This document shows, one piece after another, positions 24,955 through 32,608 of a stretch of 39,786 bases of DNA. The notes beneath the pieces were generated by a model. It ran no database searches. It was given only the letters and a program-made list of their open reading frames with translations, and was not told the origin of the DNA. The first letter of the stretch is position 1, and each line of letters opens with the position of its first letter. The position numbers and the translations under genes are program-made. The stretch comes from an uncultured Nitrosomonadales bacterium (GTDB lineage: Bacteria; Pseudomonadota; Gammaproteobacteria; Burkholderiales; Gallionellaceae): the NCBI GenBank assembly GCA_903861075.1, contig CAIOSY010000170.1:1-39786 (forward strand), given 5' to 3'.

Positions 24955-25392
24955 TTAGTAAGTCAGTGGTTTTACCTCGGCACGAACTTCGACCTGAGTT
25001 TCTTTATCACCTGCTTTAACATTAAGCGTCAATGGCAGGGTTGCACCCGCCACGAGCGGCGCATTCAAACCCATCAACATCAGGTGATAGCCCCGCTCTC
25101 CCAGCGCGATGCGTTTTCCGGCAGGCAGTTCTATCGATTTGACTTCACGCATTTTCATCACGCCGTTGTCATGTGTCATCGTGTGAATTTGCACCCCTTT
25201 ACAGGCGGCACTGGTAACCCCCACCAGATTTGCAGCTTTGCTGCTGGTAATCGTGACATCCACCATCGCAACATCCTGACCCGGAGCCGTGGCGCGCGCC
25301 CACGCACCTTCAACCTGAATATCCCCCGCATAAACACCGCCACTCAACAACATCGCGCCCAACAAGCCAGATAAGGTGATTAACTTATTCAT
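24955..25392 (-). CDS. Periplasmic copper chaperone PCu(A)C
   Basis: 145 residues from the ATG at 25392 (GGAG eight bases upstream). A signal peptide of about 22 residues ends YAG. The copper motif H-x10-M-x21-H-x-M is met exactly by H70, M81, H103 and M105. Such proteins deliver Cu(I) to the CuA or CuB centre of cytochrome oxidase. It is divergent from regB, across 109 bp. In Rhodobacter the regB/regA genes neighbour another copper chaperone (senC), so a shared respiratory role is plausible. Confidence 0.92.
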   Translation of the reverse strand: MNKLITLSGLLGAMLLSGGVYAGDIQVEGAWARATAPGQDVAMVDVTITSSKAANLVGVTSAACKGVQIHTMTHDNGVMKMREVKSIELPAGKRIALGERGYHLMLMGLNAPLVAGATLPLTLNVKAGDKETQVEVRAEVKPLTY

Positions 25393-25501
25393 TATTGCTA
25401 CTCCGCCGATTAAAATGGCAATTATACCCCTGACAAAGTACAAACCTCCTGCGTCAATATGTCGCACCCCGACTTGCAGCTTCGCGATTACAATCTAATT
25501 T

Positions 25502-26740
25502 ATGAACATACTCTCTTCGCTTTCGGGCCACACTCAATTGCGGCGCCTGATCAATTTGCGCAGCATCGCCATCATAGGCCAACTGCTCACGCTGTTCGTT
25601 TCATGGAAAGTTCTGTCGCTGGACCTTAACTGGCAACTCATGCTCAGCTGCATTGCAACGCTCGCCACACTCAATGCGCTGAGCGTACTGCGACTGAACA
25701 GCCCCCGCCCGATCACCCGGCTTGAATTATTCGCACAACTAAGTCTGGATGTTGTTGCGCTCAGCATATTGCTCTACTTTGCCGGCGGCTCCACCAACCC
25801 CTTTGTCTCGCTATATTTGCTACCGCTGATTATTGCCGCCGCCACCTTGCCCGCCCGCCACACCTGGGGTATGGCGGCGCTCACAACAGCGTGTTACAGC
25901 GGACTGATGGTCTACCGCATTCCCCTGCCCCACAACCATCAGGACATGGATAATGCCTTCAACACGCATGTCATGGGAATGTGGCTGGGATTTGTCATCA
26001 GCGCCGTAGTGATTGCTTATTTTGTCGTCAAAATGGCACAAGCCGTCCGTAACAAGGATGAATTGCTGGTGCGCGTGCGCGAAGAAATTCTTCGTAATGA
26101 ACGGATTGTGGCACTGGGAACACAGGCGGCCGGTGCGGCACACGAACTGGGCACCCCTCTGTCAACCATGTCCGTGGTCATCGGTGAATTGCAACACGAC
26201 GCGCTGAACCAGACGATAGAATTTCGCGATAGTCTCTGCCTGCTCGACGAGCAAGTGCGAGGATGCCGGCGAATTCTTGACAAAATGATGCTCAATGCGC
26301 AGGACAGCGGCACCGGCACGATACAGACAGCCGAAACCTTTATGGCGGAAATACTGGATGAGTGGCAACTATTACGCCCCACCGCAAACTACCGCTACCA
26401 AAGCGAGCCCGATTTACCCAGAATCAATACCGATGTCACCGTGAGGGCGGCGCTGATGAATTTACTTAACAATGCCGCTGATGCCAGCCCGGAAAGGGTA
26501 GACGTAATCGCCCGTCAGGACACACACAACTTCATATTGGAAATTCGCGATCAAGGGTGCGGTCTGAGTGAAGAAGTCGCACTCAGAGCCGGCGCGGCCT
26601 TTTTTACGACCAAAACAGAAGGGCGTGGACTGGGTCTGTTCCTTGCCAATGCCACGATAGAACGCGTGGGCGGGCAAGTGCGTTTATTAAACCGTGAAGG
26701 CGGTGGCGCAATTACCTTACTCACCCTCCCCCTTGCTTAA
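25502..26740 (+). CDS. regB: Redox sensor histidine kinase RegB/PrrB
   Basis: 412 residues. Six hydrophobic helices cover residues 20-180 and include GGSTNPF (95-101), the quinone-sensing signature of RegB. HisKA contains AHELGTPLS with phospho-His H214. Cys255, in QVRGCRRIL, corresponds to the redox-active cysteine of RegB. A HATPase with NLLNNAADASP and GRGLGLFLANA completes it. The response regulator regA follows 15 bp downstream. This family controls respiratory and energy genes by quinone redox state. Confidence 0.93.
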   Translation: MNILSSLSGHTQLRRLINLRSIAIIGQLLTLFVSWKVLSLDLNWQLMLSCIATLATLNALSVLRLNSPRPITRLELFAQLSLDVVALSILLYFAGGSTNPFVSLYLLPLIIAAATLPARHTWGMAALTTACYSGLMVYRIPLPHNHQDMDNAFNTHVMGMWLGFVISAVVIAYFVVKMAQAVRNKDELLVRVREEILRNERIVALGTQAAGAAHELGTPLSTMSVVIGELQHDALNQTIEFRDSLCLLDEQVRGCRRILDKMMLNAQDSGTGTIQTAETFMAEILDEWQLLRPTANYRYQSEPDLPRINTDVTVRAALMNLLNNAADASPERVDVIARQDTHNFILEIRDQGCGLSEEVALRAGAAFFTTKTEGRGLGLFLANATIERVGGQVRLLNREGGGAITLLTLPLA

Positions 26741-26755
26741 TGAGATTTTTTCAAG

Positions 26756-27298
26756 ATGAATCCGGATGAATATGCCTCACTGCTTTTAGTCGATGATGAT
26801 GTCACTTTTTGTCGCGTCCTGAAAAATGCCATGACACGGCGCGGATTTTCCGTCAGCGTTGCGCACAGCGTAGAAGAGGCCATCCCGATGGCGAGGGACT
26901 ATCCGCCCGAATTCGCCGTCGTTGATTTAAAAATGGGCGGTGTGCCCGGTCTGGTACTGGTTCAGGCCTTACATGAACTCGATCCGAACACGCGTATCGT
27001 GGTCTTAACCGGTTATGCCAGTATTCACACTGCCGTTGAAGCCATTAAACTCGGCGCCACACAATATCTCGCCAAACCTGCCAATGCCGATGAAATCGTT
27101 GCCGCCTTCAATCATCAGGCAAGCAGTCATGTTGTTTTCGGTGTCGTCCAGCGCAATATCGAACAACTGGAATGGGAACACATACAAGCGGTGCTGCATG
27201 AACATGCCAACAATGTATCCGCAACCGCCCGCGCGTTAAATATGCACCGCCGCACACTACAGCGCAAATTAAACAAACCCCCTTTAGGGATTAAATAG
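26756..27298 (+). CDS. regA: Response regulator RegA/PrrA
   Basis: 180-residue two-domain regulator. The receiver domain (about 8-118) has D57 as phosphoacceptor in AVVDLKM and the acidic pocket LLVDDD near residue 12. A short linker is followed by a Fis-type helix-turn-helix (about 138-172, NVSATARALNMHRRTLQRKL) almost identical in form to RegA/PrrA proteins. It has no AAA+ domain, so does not work with sigma-54. It pairs with the adjacent RegB. Confidence 0.94.
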   Translation: MNPDEYASLLLVDDDVTFCRVLKNAMTRRGFSVSVAHSVEEAIPMARDYPPEFAVVDLKMGGVPGLVLVQALHELDPNTRIVVLTGYASIHTAVEAIKLGATQYLAKPANADEIVAAFNHQASSHVVFGVVQRNIEQLEWEHIQAVLHEHANNVSATARALNMHRRTLQRKLNKPPLGIK

Positions 27299-27334
27299 CC
27301 TTTTCTTAACTATCCCCTCACTACGCTCAAAGAC

Positions 27335-27340
27335 TATAAT
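27335..27340 (+). promoter_or_regulatory. Possible -10 box of the carboxypeptidase gene
   Basis: A perfect TATAAT lies 32 bp before the start codon, in the 74-bp gap after regA. No convincing -35 hexamer accompanies it. Confidence 0.35.
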
Positions 27341-27372
27341 CAGGAACTTTTACAACATACACGCGCAATCTG

Positions 27373-28518
27373 ATGAAAGTTATCTTTTTACTTGCAGGAC
27401 TGCTACTTTCCAGCCTCGCTCACACTCAGGACTTGCCGGATGTGCCAAGCTTGAATTCAAAGGCTTACCTGCTGCTGGACTTTGACAGCAAACAGGTATT
27501 GCTGGCTCAAAATAGCAATACGCGCATGGAACCCGCTTCACTCACCAAGTTGATGACGGCGTATCTCACCTTCACGGCCATCAAAAAAGGCACGCTCAAA
27601 CTCGACCAAATCCTCACCGTACCGGTTGATGCGCCCCGCAATAACAACGGCGAATCCCGTATGCTGCTCAAGCCCGAACAAAAAGTGACCGTCGATGAAC
27701 TTCTGCATGGACTCATCGTGCAGTCCGGCAACGATGCGGCGAACACACTTGCCGTCCACATTGCCGGATCTGAAAGTGTCTTTGTTGAGGGCATGAACAA
27801 GGAAGCAGCCAGATTAGGCATGAAGAACACCCATTTCGCCAATCCCGTCGGCATTCCCGATGCACAACATTACAGTAGCGCCTACGATATGGCGCTGCTG
27901 TCGGCAGCCTTGATACGCGATTACCCCGAACACTATCCGCTGTTTGCGCTACATGACTACACATTCAACAATGTCACACAAGCCAATCGCAACCGTTTGT
28001 TATGGCTGGATCCTTATGCCGACGGTCTCAAAACAGGGCACACTGAAACCGCCGGGTTTTGCCTGATAGGTTCAGCCAAGCGAGACAAACGCCGTCTGAT
28101 TTCGGTGATTTTGGGTGCGGATTCCGACACGCAACGCGCCTCTGAAAGCCAAAAACTCTTAAACTACGGATTCCAGTCCTTCGATACGATACGGCTTTAT
28201 CTCAACAATCAACCTGTCACCCGTGTGCGGATATGGAAAGGCACGGAAAGCCATTTGGATCTGGGCTTCAGGCAGGACATCTTTCTGACGATACCCAAAG
28301 GACAGTTCGCTCAGCTCAAAGCCAGCATTGCAACGAACCCGCCGCTATTGGCACCGATTACTTCCAGTCAGGAAATGGGCACACTCAAACTGGCACTAAA
28401 CGGAAAGCCCTATGCAGAATTCCCCCTGATTGCCTTAGATAGCGTCCCGCTGGCAAATGTATTCTCACGCGGCTGGGACAGCATACGCTTGTTAATCAAC
28501 AAATATCTTCCCTGGTAA
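27373..28518 (+). CDS. dacC: D-alanyl-D-alanine carboxypeptidase (PBP5/6 type)
   Basis: Trims the terminal D-Ala from peptidoglycan stem peptides in the periplasm. A signal peptide of ~18 residues ends SLAHT. The three penicillin-binding motifs are present: SxxK as SLTK (56-59), SGN (118-120) and KTG (220-222). A PBP5-like C-terminal domain (about 275-360) and an amphipathic end anchor follow. Length 381 is typical. dacC is used by convention; dacA is equally possible. The D-amino-acid transaminase gene starts 15 bp downstream, which links the two in D-Ala metabolism. Confidence 0.9.
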   Translation: MKVIFLLAGLLLSSLAHTQDLPDVPSLNSKAYLLLDFDSKQVLLAQNSNTRMEPASLTKLMTAYLTFTAIKKGTLKLDQILTVPVDAPRNNNGESRMLLKPEQKVTVDELLHGLIVQSGNDAANTLAVHIAGSESVFVEGMNKEAARLGMKNTHFANPVGIPDAQHYSSAYDMALLSAALIRDYPEHYPLFALHDYTFNNVTQANRNRLLWLDPYADGLKTGHTETAGFCLIGSAKRDKRRLISVILGADSDTQRASESQKLLNYGFQSFDTIRLYLNNQPVTRVRIWKGTESHLDLGFRQDIFLTIPKGQFAQLKASIATNPPLLAPITSSQEMGTLKLALNGKPYAEFPLIALDSVPLANVFSRGWDSIRLLINKYLPW

Positions 28519-28533
28519 ACGCGACACAAACTT

Positions 28534-29412
28534 ATGACTATTTATCTGAACGGGCAGTTTATGCCGCTAGAGGATGCCAAAATCCCGGTACTGGATAGGG
28601 GCTTCATTTTTGGTGACGGGGTGTATGAAGTCATCCCCGTTTATTCACGCCGCCCGTTTCGCCTTGAAGCGCATTTACAGCGACTCCAACATAGCCTGGA
28701 TAGCATACGGCTGGATAATCCGCACAGCATTTCCGGATGGACGGCCATTATCGGCGAGTTAATCGCCCGGAATACGCCTGATGATCAATATCTTTATTTA
28801 CACATCACGCGTGGCGTGGCAAGGCGTGACCATCCTTTTCCTAACCCGGCTGTTCCGGCAACCGTCTTTGTCATGAGTAATCCTTTGCTTCCTCCTGCAT
28901 CAGACTTATGTGCATCAGGAGTAGACGCGGTTACAGCGGAAGATAACCGCTGGCAACGCTGCGACATCAAGGCGATCTCGCTGCTGCCCAATGTATTGCT
29001 GCGCCAAAAGGCGGTGGATGCCGGCAGCGCAGAAACCGTGCTCATACGCCCGGCAAGCAACGAGACACCGGCTTTTCTCACGGAAGGTGCGGCCAGCAAT
29101 ATTTTTGTGGTTAAAAATGGCGTGCTGCTCGCCCCGCCCAAAAATCATTTGATGCTACCGGGCATCACCTATGATGTCATACTGGAAATCGCCCGGGCGA
29201 ACAGCATTCCCTGTCAGATACGAACCATTGCAGCGACGGAAGTTTTTGATGCTGACGAATTGCTACTCACCTCCAGCACCCGCGAAGTGATGGCAATTAC
29301 CCGTCTCGATGGCAAACCGGTCGGCAACGCCGTTCCCGGCCCGATGTTTAAACAAATTTATCAACACTATCAAGATTTCAAGATGAACGTAATGCGTGCC
29401 AGCCATGAATAA
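28534..29412 (+). CDS. dat: D-amino acid aminotransferase
   Basis: PLP-dependent class IV aminotransferase interconverting D-alanine and D-glutamate. LDRGFIFGDGVYEV near the N-terminus is the family signature. The PLP lysine is K146 in DIKAISLLPNVL, and LTEGAASNIF and LLTSSTREVMAI follow. At 292 residues it is typical. The neighbouring carboxypeptidase supports a role with D-amino acids, though branched-chain or 4-amino-4-deoxychorismate lyase relatives are alternatives. Confidence 0.88.
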   Translation: MTIYLNGQFMPLEDAKIPVLDRGFIFGDGVYEVIPVYSRRPFRLEAHLQRLQHSLDSIRLDNPHSISGWTAIIGELIARNTPDDQYLYLHITRGVARRDHPFPNPAVPATVFVMSNPLLPPASDLCASGVDAVTAEDNRWQRCDIKAISLLPNVLLRQKAVDAGSAETVLIRPASNETPAFLTEGAASNIFVVKNGVLLAPPKNHLMLPGITYDVILEIARANSIPCQIRTIAATEVFDADELLLTSSTREVMAITRLDGKPVGNAVPGPMFKQIYQHYQDFKMNVMRASHE

Positions 29413-29698
29413 ACCACCCGAAATGCCCGTCATTCCAGAATCTGAAAGTCTGGTCGTCTATCCTTCCGATTTCCCGCTGAAAATCTTTGGTCTGCAACAC
29501 CCTGATTTTGCACAATCGGTACTCGAAGTCGTCACGCGTCATGCTCCTGACTATGATGCGACCGGCATGGAAATGCGCGCCAGTAAAACCGCAAAATACA
29601 TCAGCCTGACCTGCACCATACGCGCTACTTCGCGAAAACAGCTCGATACGGTATATCAGGAACTGGTCGATCACCCACTGGTCAAGATGGTGCTATGA
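29405..29698 (+). CDS. DUF493 family protein (YbeD-like)
   Basis: 97 residues from the ATG at 29405; a GTG three codons upstream is less likely. Soluble alpha/beta (ACT-like) protein with YPSDFPLKIFGLQHPDF and SLTCTIRATSRKQLDTVYQELVDHPLVKMVL, the DUF493 hallmark C-terminus. It overlaps the aminotransferase by eight bases and lipB by four, the usual setting of ybeD upstream of lipB. Its molecular role in lipoate or wall metabolism is unknown. Confidence 0.92.
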   Translation: MNKPPEMPVIPESESLVVYPSDFPLKIFGLQHPDFAQSVLEVVTRHAPDYDATGMEMRASKTAKYISLTCTIRATSRKQLDTVYQELVDHPLVKMVL

Positions 29699-30330
29699 AT
29701 CCTGTTATCCACTCTCTGGGGTTGGTCGAATATCAGCCAACCTGGGAGGCGATGAAGCGCTTCACCAATGAACGCACCGTCGAGACGCGCGACGAAATCT
29801 GGCTGGTGCAGCACCCGCCGACTTTTACACAGGGGCTGGCGGGGCTTCCCGAACATCTACTTAAGGCAACGGACATTCCCGTCGTCAAAATTGACCGGGG
29901 CGGTCAGATCACCTATCACGGCCCGGGACAGATCGTCGCCTATTTACTGCTCGATTTACGCCGGTGGAAACTCAATGTGCGCGAACTGGTCAGCCTGATG
30001 GAACAGGCGGTCATCGATTTACTGGGAGAGTATGGCGTGGTTGCAAAAGCGCGTGCCGATGCGCCCGGCGTTTATGTCTATGATGCCAAAATTGCCTCGC
30101 TGGGTCTGAAAATAAAACGCGGCTGTTGCTATCACGGCCTGGCGCTCAATGTGGACATGAATTTGGAACCCTATAAATCCATCAACCCCTGCGGCTATTC
30201 CGGCCTGCGCGTCACACAATGCGTGGAACTGGGCATCACCGCGAGTCTCAACGAATTACAGGCGCAACTGACACAAAACCTGATACACGGATTACAGCAA
30301 CACTTCGCCTCTAAACAGCCGCAGGAATAA
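29695..30330 (+). CDS. lipB: Octanoyl-[acyl-carrier-protein]:protein transferase
   Basis: Transfers octanoate from ACP to lipoyl domains, the first step of lipoate assembly. The thioester-forming Cys is C166 in INPCGYSG and the partner Lys is K132 in DAKIASLGLKI. GGQITYHGPGQ is the conserved glycine loop. Length 211 is normal. It overlaps DUF493 by ATGA. lipA is separated from it by ~550 bp of inserted material. Confidence 0.96.
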   Translation: MNPVIHSLGLVEYQPTWEAMKRFTNERTVETRDEIWLVQHPPTFTQGLAGLPEHLLKATDIPVVKIDRGGQITYHGPGQIVAYLLLDLRRWKLNVRELVSLMEQAVIDLLGEYGVVAKARADAPGVYVYDAKIASLGLKIKRGCCYHGLALNVDMNLEPYKSINPCGYSGLRVTQCVELGITASLNELQAQLTQNLIHGLQQHFASKQPQE

Positions 30331-30338
30331 GGAATAAC

Positions 30339-30689
30339 ATGCCGTTAAGCTGGAATGAGATTCGCAGTCGGGCAGTGGATGCCCGCTACCGCAAATCCGC
30401 CTGCACCAGCGACGCGCAGCGGGTTGAATTCCTCTTCGAGCGTTACCAGCACCTAACCAGCCTGCTGGCCGCCGAAACCGCAAAATCAAAAAGGATCAGG
30501 ATTGCCGTGCAACGAGTCGCCGCACGCGTCGCTCAAGGCGGACATAACATTCCCGAAACCACCATACGGCGTCGCTTTGCATCAGGAATTACAAACTTCG
30601 CTCGCTATAAGCTGCTGGTGAATCACTGGGAACTGTATGATAATTCCGCCGCTCCAGCCGTTTTGCTGGATGAAGGAGAAAAACCATGA
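30339..30689 (+). pseudogene. Chimeric remnant: DNA-methyltransferase ends joined to a zeta-toxin tail
   Basis: A 116-residue open frame that looks like three fused pieces. Residues 1-14 (MPLSWNEIRSRAVD) match the start of large class I DNA methyltransferases. Residues 15-51 (SDAQRVEFLFERYQHLTSLL) resemble the extreme end of the same protein type. Residues 52-116 (RVAARVAQGGHNIPETTIRRRF to VLLDEGEKP) resemble the C-terminal third of zeta-toxin-like P-loop kinases, without the kinase core. It retains a good ribosome site (AAGGA). Assignments rest on recalled family sequences. It could still be translated as a short protein; a decayed defence locus is the simpler reading. Confidence 0.55.
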
Positions 30690-30877
30690 AAGCTTCCGTT
30701 CAGCATTCCCATACCTCCAACTCAAAAAAGACCCAACAAGCCTTACTGCGTGCCGCTGAAAATGCGCGGCGACTGGCCGAACAAACGGGTACACCGTTTA
30801 TCACGCGCTCAGTCGCGCCCGCCGAGATCAGCGAAAATAAACCCGGCCAACCGTCCACTACCACCACCCAACACTAA
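30686..30877 (+). CDS. Small protein following the zeta-toxin remnant
   Basis: 63-residue, charged, helix-forming protein (KKTQQALLRAAENARRLAEQTGTPF) with a Ser/Thr-rich tail. It overlaps the preceding frame by ATGA. Small genes like this commonly follow zeta-toxin-like kinase genes and may encode their partner, so it probably came with the same module. Here it seems intact while the kinase is gone. lipA starts six bases after its stop without a Shine-Dalgarno of its own, so translation of this gene may help lipA. Confidence 0.55.
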   Translation: MKASVQHSHTSNSKKTQQALLRAAENARRLAEQTGTPFITRSVAPAEISENKPGQPSTTTTQH

Positions 30878-30883
30878 AATCGC

Positions 30884-31825
30884 ATGAATGAAATAACCAA
30901 CAAACAAACCGGCGCGGCCAAAACAGCGCGCAACCCAATCAAAATTGTGCCTTTAGTCGAACGCCTGCGCAAACCCGAATGGATACGCGTCAAAACCGCT
31001 TCCGGCACGGGCTACAACGATGTCAAAAAGCTGCTGCGCGAACACAGCCTGGTCACAGTATGCGAAGAAGCCTCCTGCCCGAACATCGGTGAATGTTTCA
31101 GCAAAGGCACGGCCACCTTCATGATACTGGGCGACGTATGCACCCGCCGCTGCCCGTTTTGTGACGTGGCACACGGCAAACCCCTGCCGCCCGACGTGGA
31201 GGAACCCGCTAATCTTGCTCGCTCCATCGCTCTGCTTAAACTCAAATATGTCGTCATTACCAGCGTGGACCGCGACGATTTACGCGACGGCGGCGCTCAA
31301 CATTTCAGCGATTGCCTTACCGCAATACGCGCCAGCTCACCGGATACCCGCCTGGAAATTCTGGTTCCGGATTTTCGCGGTCGCCTGAGCGAAGCACTGG
31401 ATGCACTGGCGACCAGCTTGCCCGACGTGCTGAATCACAATCTGGAAACCGTGCCACGCCTTTATAAACTGGCGCGTCCCGGTGCCGATTACGCGCATTC
31501 ATTGAAGCTGTTACAGGATTTCAAAACCCGCTTTCCCGACATTCCGACCAAATCCGGTTTAATGCTAGGGCTGGGCGAAACCGATGAAGAAGTGCTGGAC
31601 GTGATGCGTGACTTACGCGCCCACGGCGTCAATATGCTGACTATAGGGCAGTATTTGCAACCTTCCAACGGCCATTTGCCGGTACTGCGCTATGCCCCGC
31701 TGGAGAGTTTTGCCATGTTTGAACGTGAAGCCCGCGCAATGGGATTCGATCACGCCGCCTGCGCACCTATGGTACGTTCTAGTTATTACGCGGATGAACA
31801 GGCACATCTGGCCGGCGTTTTGTGA
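30884..31825 (+). CDS. lipA: Lipoyl synthase
   Basis: Radical-SAM enzyme inserting two sulfurs into protein-bound octanoate. The auxiliary cluster cysteines are C60, C65 and C71 in [12 protein letters not shown], and the radical-SAM cluster ligands are C86, C90 and C93 in [17 protein letters not shown] near the C-terminus supplies the conserved serine ligand. Length 313. The first ~20 residues are a Lys/Ala-rich extension. It completes the lipoate pathway with lipB. Confidence 0.97.
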   Translation: MNEITNKQTGAAKTARNPIKIVPLVERLRKPEWIRVKTASGTGYNDVKKLLREHSLVTVCEEASCPNIGECFSKGTATFMILGDVCTRRCPFCDVAHGKPLPPDVEEPANLARSIALLKLKYVVITSVDRDDLRDGGAQHFSDCLTAIRASSPDTRLEILVPDFRGRLSEALDALATSLPDVLNHNLETVPRLYKLARPGADYAHSLKLLQDFKTRFPDIPTKSGLMLGLGETDEEVLDVMRDLRAHGVNMLTIGQYLQPSNGHLPVLRYAPLESFAMFEREARAMGFDHAACAPMVRSSYYADEQAHLAGVL

Positions 31826-32103
31826 GCCAAAATAAGTAACTGAGAAACCACATAAAATAATGAGAAGATACACAAGTTAGAATTTTAATAACAGCGCCTT
31901 AATGTCTTATGTAAACGGGATTTATGAAAAGGTTTATTTCTAAAAGGGAAAAAACCTTTTCGATTTGCATCTCTGCTGGCGTTATGGCTCAATATTGCTG
32001 AAGAAAATCTGGTGGCAGCGGATGAGTCTTTGGATGTCGTTCAGGCCGCTGTATCAGTTTTGAGCAGCCAAGCAATTTGTAAAAAATGAAATCTCGGCGC
32101 AAT
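31826..32103. other. Non-coding stretch upstream of the cytochrome c regulatory region
   Basis: No supported gene. A 25-codon frame at 31924 starts MKRFISKREKTFSIC and stops early; another frame from ~31961 reads 42 codons of protein-like sequence (LLALWLNIAEENLVAADESL) to a stop near 32090. One frameshift would join them, so a decayed small gene is possible. AAAAGGTTT and AAACCTTTT (31927-31935 and 31952-31960) make a 9-bp inverted repeat. Confidence 0.4.
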
Positions 32104-32117
32104 TTGATCTATATCAA
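32104..32117. promoter_or_regulatory. FNR/ANR-type binding box upstream of cytochrome c
   Basis: TTGAT-CTAT-ATCAA matches the FNR consensus TTGAT-N4-ATCAA at every fixed base. A -10-like TAGATT (32140-32145) lies 22 bp downstream, which would put the start near 32152, 41.5 bp from the box centre: the class II activator geometry. Confidence 0.7.
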
Positions 32118-32173
32118 CACGCGTTCAGGTCATGCAGCGTAGATTCCACACACAATTTAACCTGGAGAACATA

Positions 32174-32494
32174 ATGAAACTTCGTTACCTTATTGCCCTG
32201 ACTGCTGCACTGTCTTTTTCCACTGCCACCTTTGCTGCTGATGAAGGTGAAACCCTGTTCAAGAAGAGCGGTTGCTCTAATTGCCATGGTATTAGCAACA
32301 AACTGGTAGGCCCGTCTTTCAAGGATGTCGCCGCAAAATACAAGGCGGATGCGGGCGCGCAAGCCAAGTTGGAATCGAAAGTTCGTAGCGGCGGATCAGG
32401 TTCTTTTGGTGCGATGCCTATGCCACCCACGGCTAAATCCGTGAGTGATGAAAGCATCAAAACCATCGTCACCTGGGTATTATCTATAAAGTAA
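32174..32494 (+). CDS. Small periplasmic class I cytochrome c (c551/c552 type)
   Basis: 106 residues from the ATG at 32174, chosen for GGAG six bases upstream. A signal peptide (about 1-21, ending TFA) is followed by one heme motif CSNCH (C34, C37, H38) and a Met ligand in GAMPMPP (M81 or M83). It is a mono-heme electron carrier between respiratory complexes. An FNR-type box upstream suggests induction at low oxygen; a terminator follows directly. Confidence 0.92.
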   Translation: MKLRYLIALTAALSFSTATFAADEGETLFKKSGCSNCHGISNKLVGPSFKDVAAKYKADAGAQAKLESKVRSGGSGSFGAMPMPPTAKSVSDESIKTIVTWVLSIK

Positions 32495-32516
32495 GAGACT
32501 CGCAGTCCTCTTCAAG

Positions 32517-32540
32517 AAGCCGACCCCGGTCGGCTTTTTA
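32517..32540 (+). terminator. Rho-independent terminator of cytochrome c
   Basis: AAGCCGAC pairs with GTCGGCTT around a 4-base loop, followed by a T-rich tract. It starts 22 bp after the cytochrome stop. Confidence 0.88.
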
Positions 32541-32572
32541 TTGTCTGGCTAAAACGTGGCAGGGACACTAAC

Positions 32573-32581
32573 TGATATAAT
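32573..32581 (+). promoter_or_regulatory. Extended -10 promoter of the RNase II-family gene
   Basis: TGA followed by a perfect TATAAT (32576-32581) forms an extended -10, 27 bp before the start codon at 32609. No strong -35 is seen. Confidence 0.55.
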
Positions 32582-32608
32582 CCGCGCCACTTTATTGCAC
32601 AAATACTC

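Noticed and set aside
24832-25374. 180-codon plus-strand open frame with a GAGGGG upstream
   Set aside because: About 420 bases of it are antisense to the copper chaperone gene, whose motif spacing is perfect. Only the first ~40 codons could be independent, with no recognised similarity.
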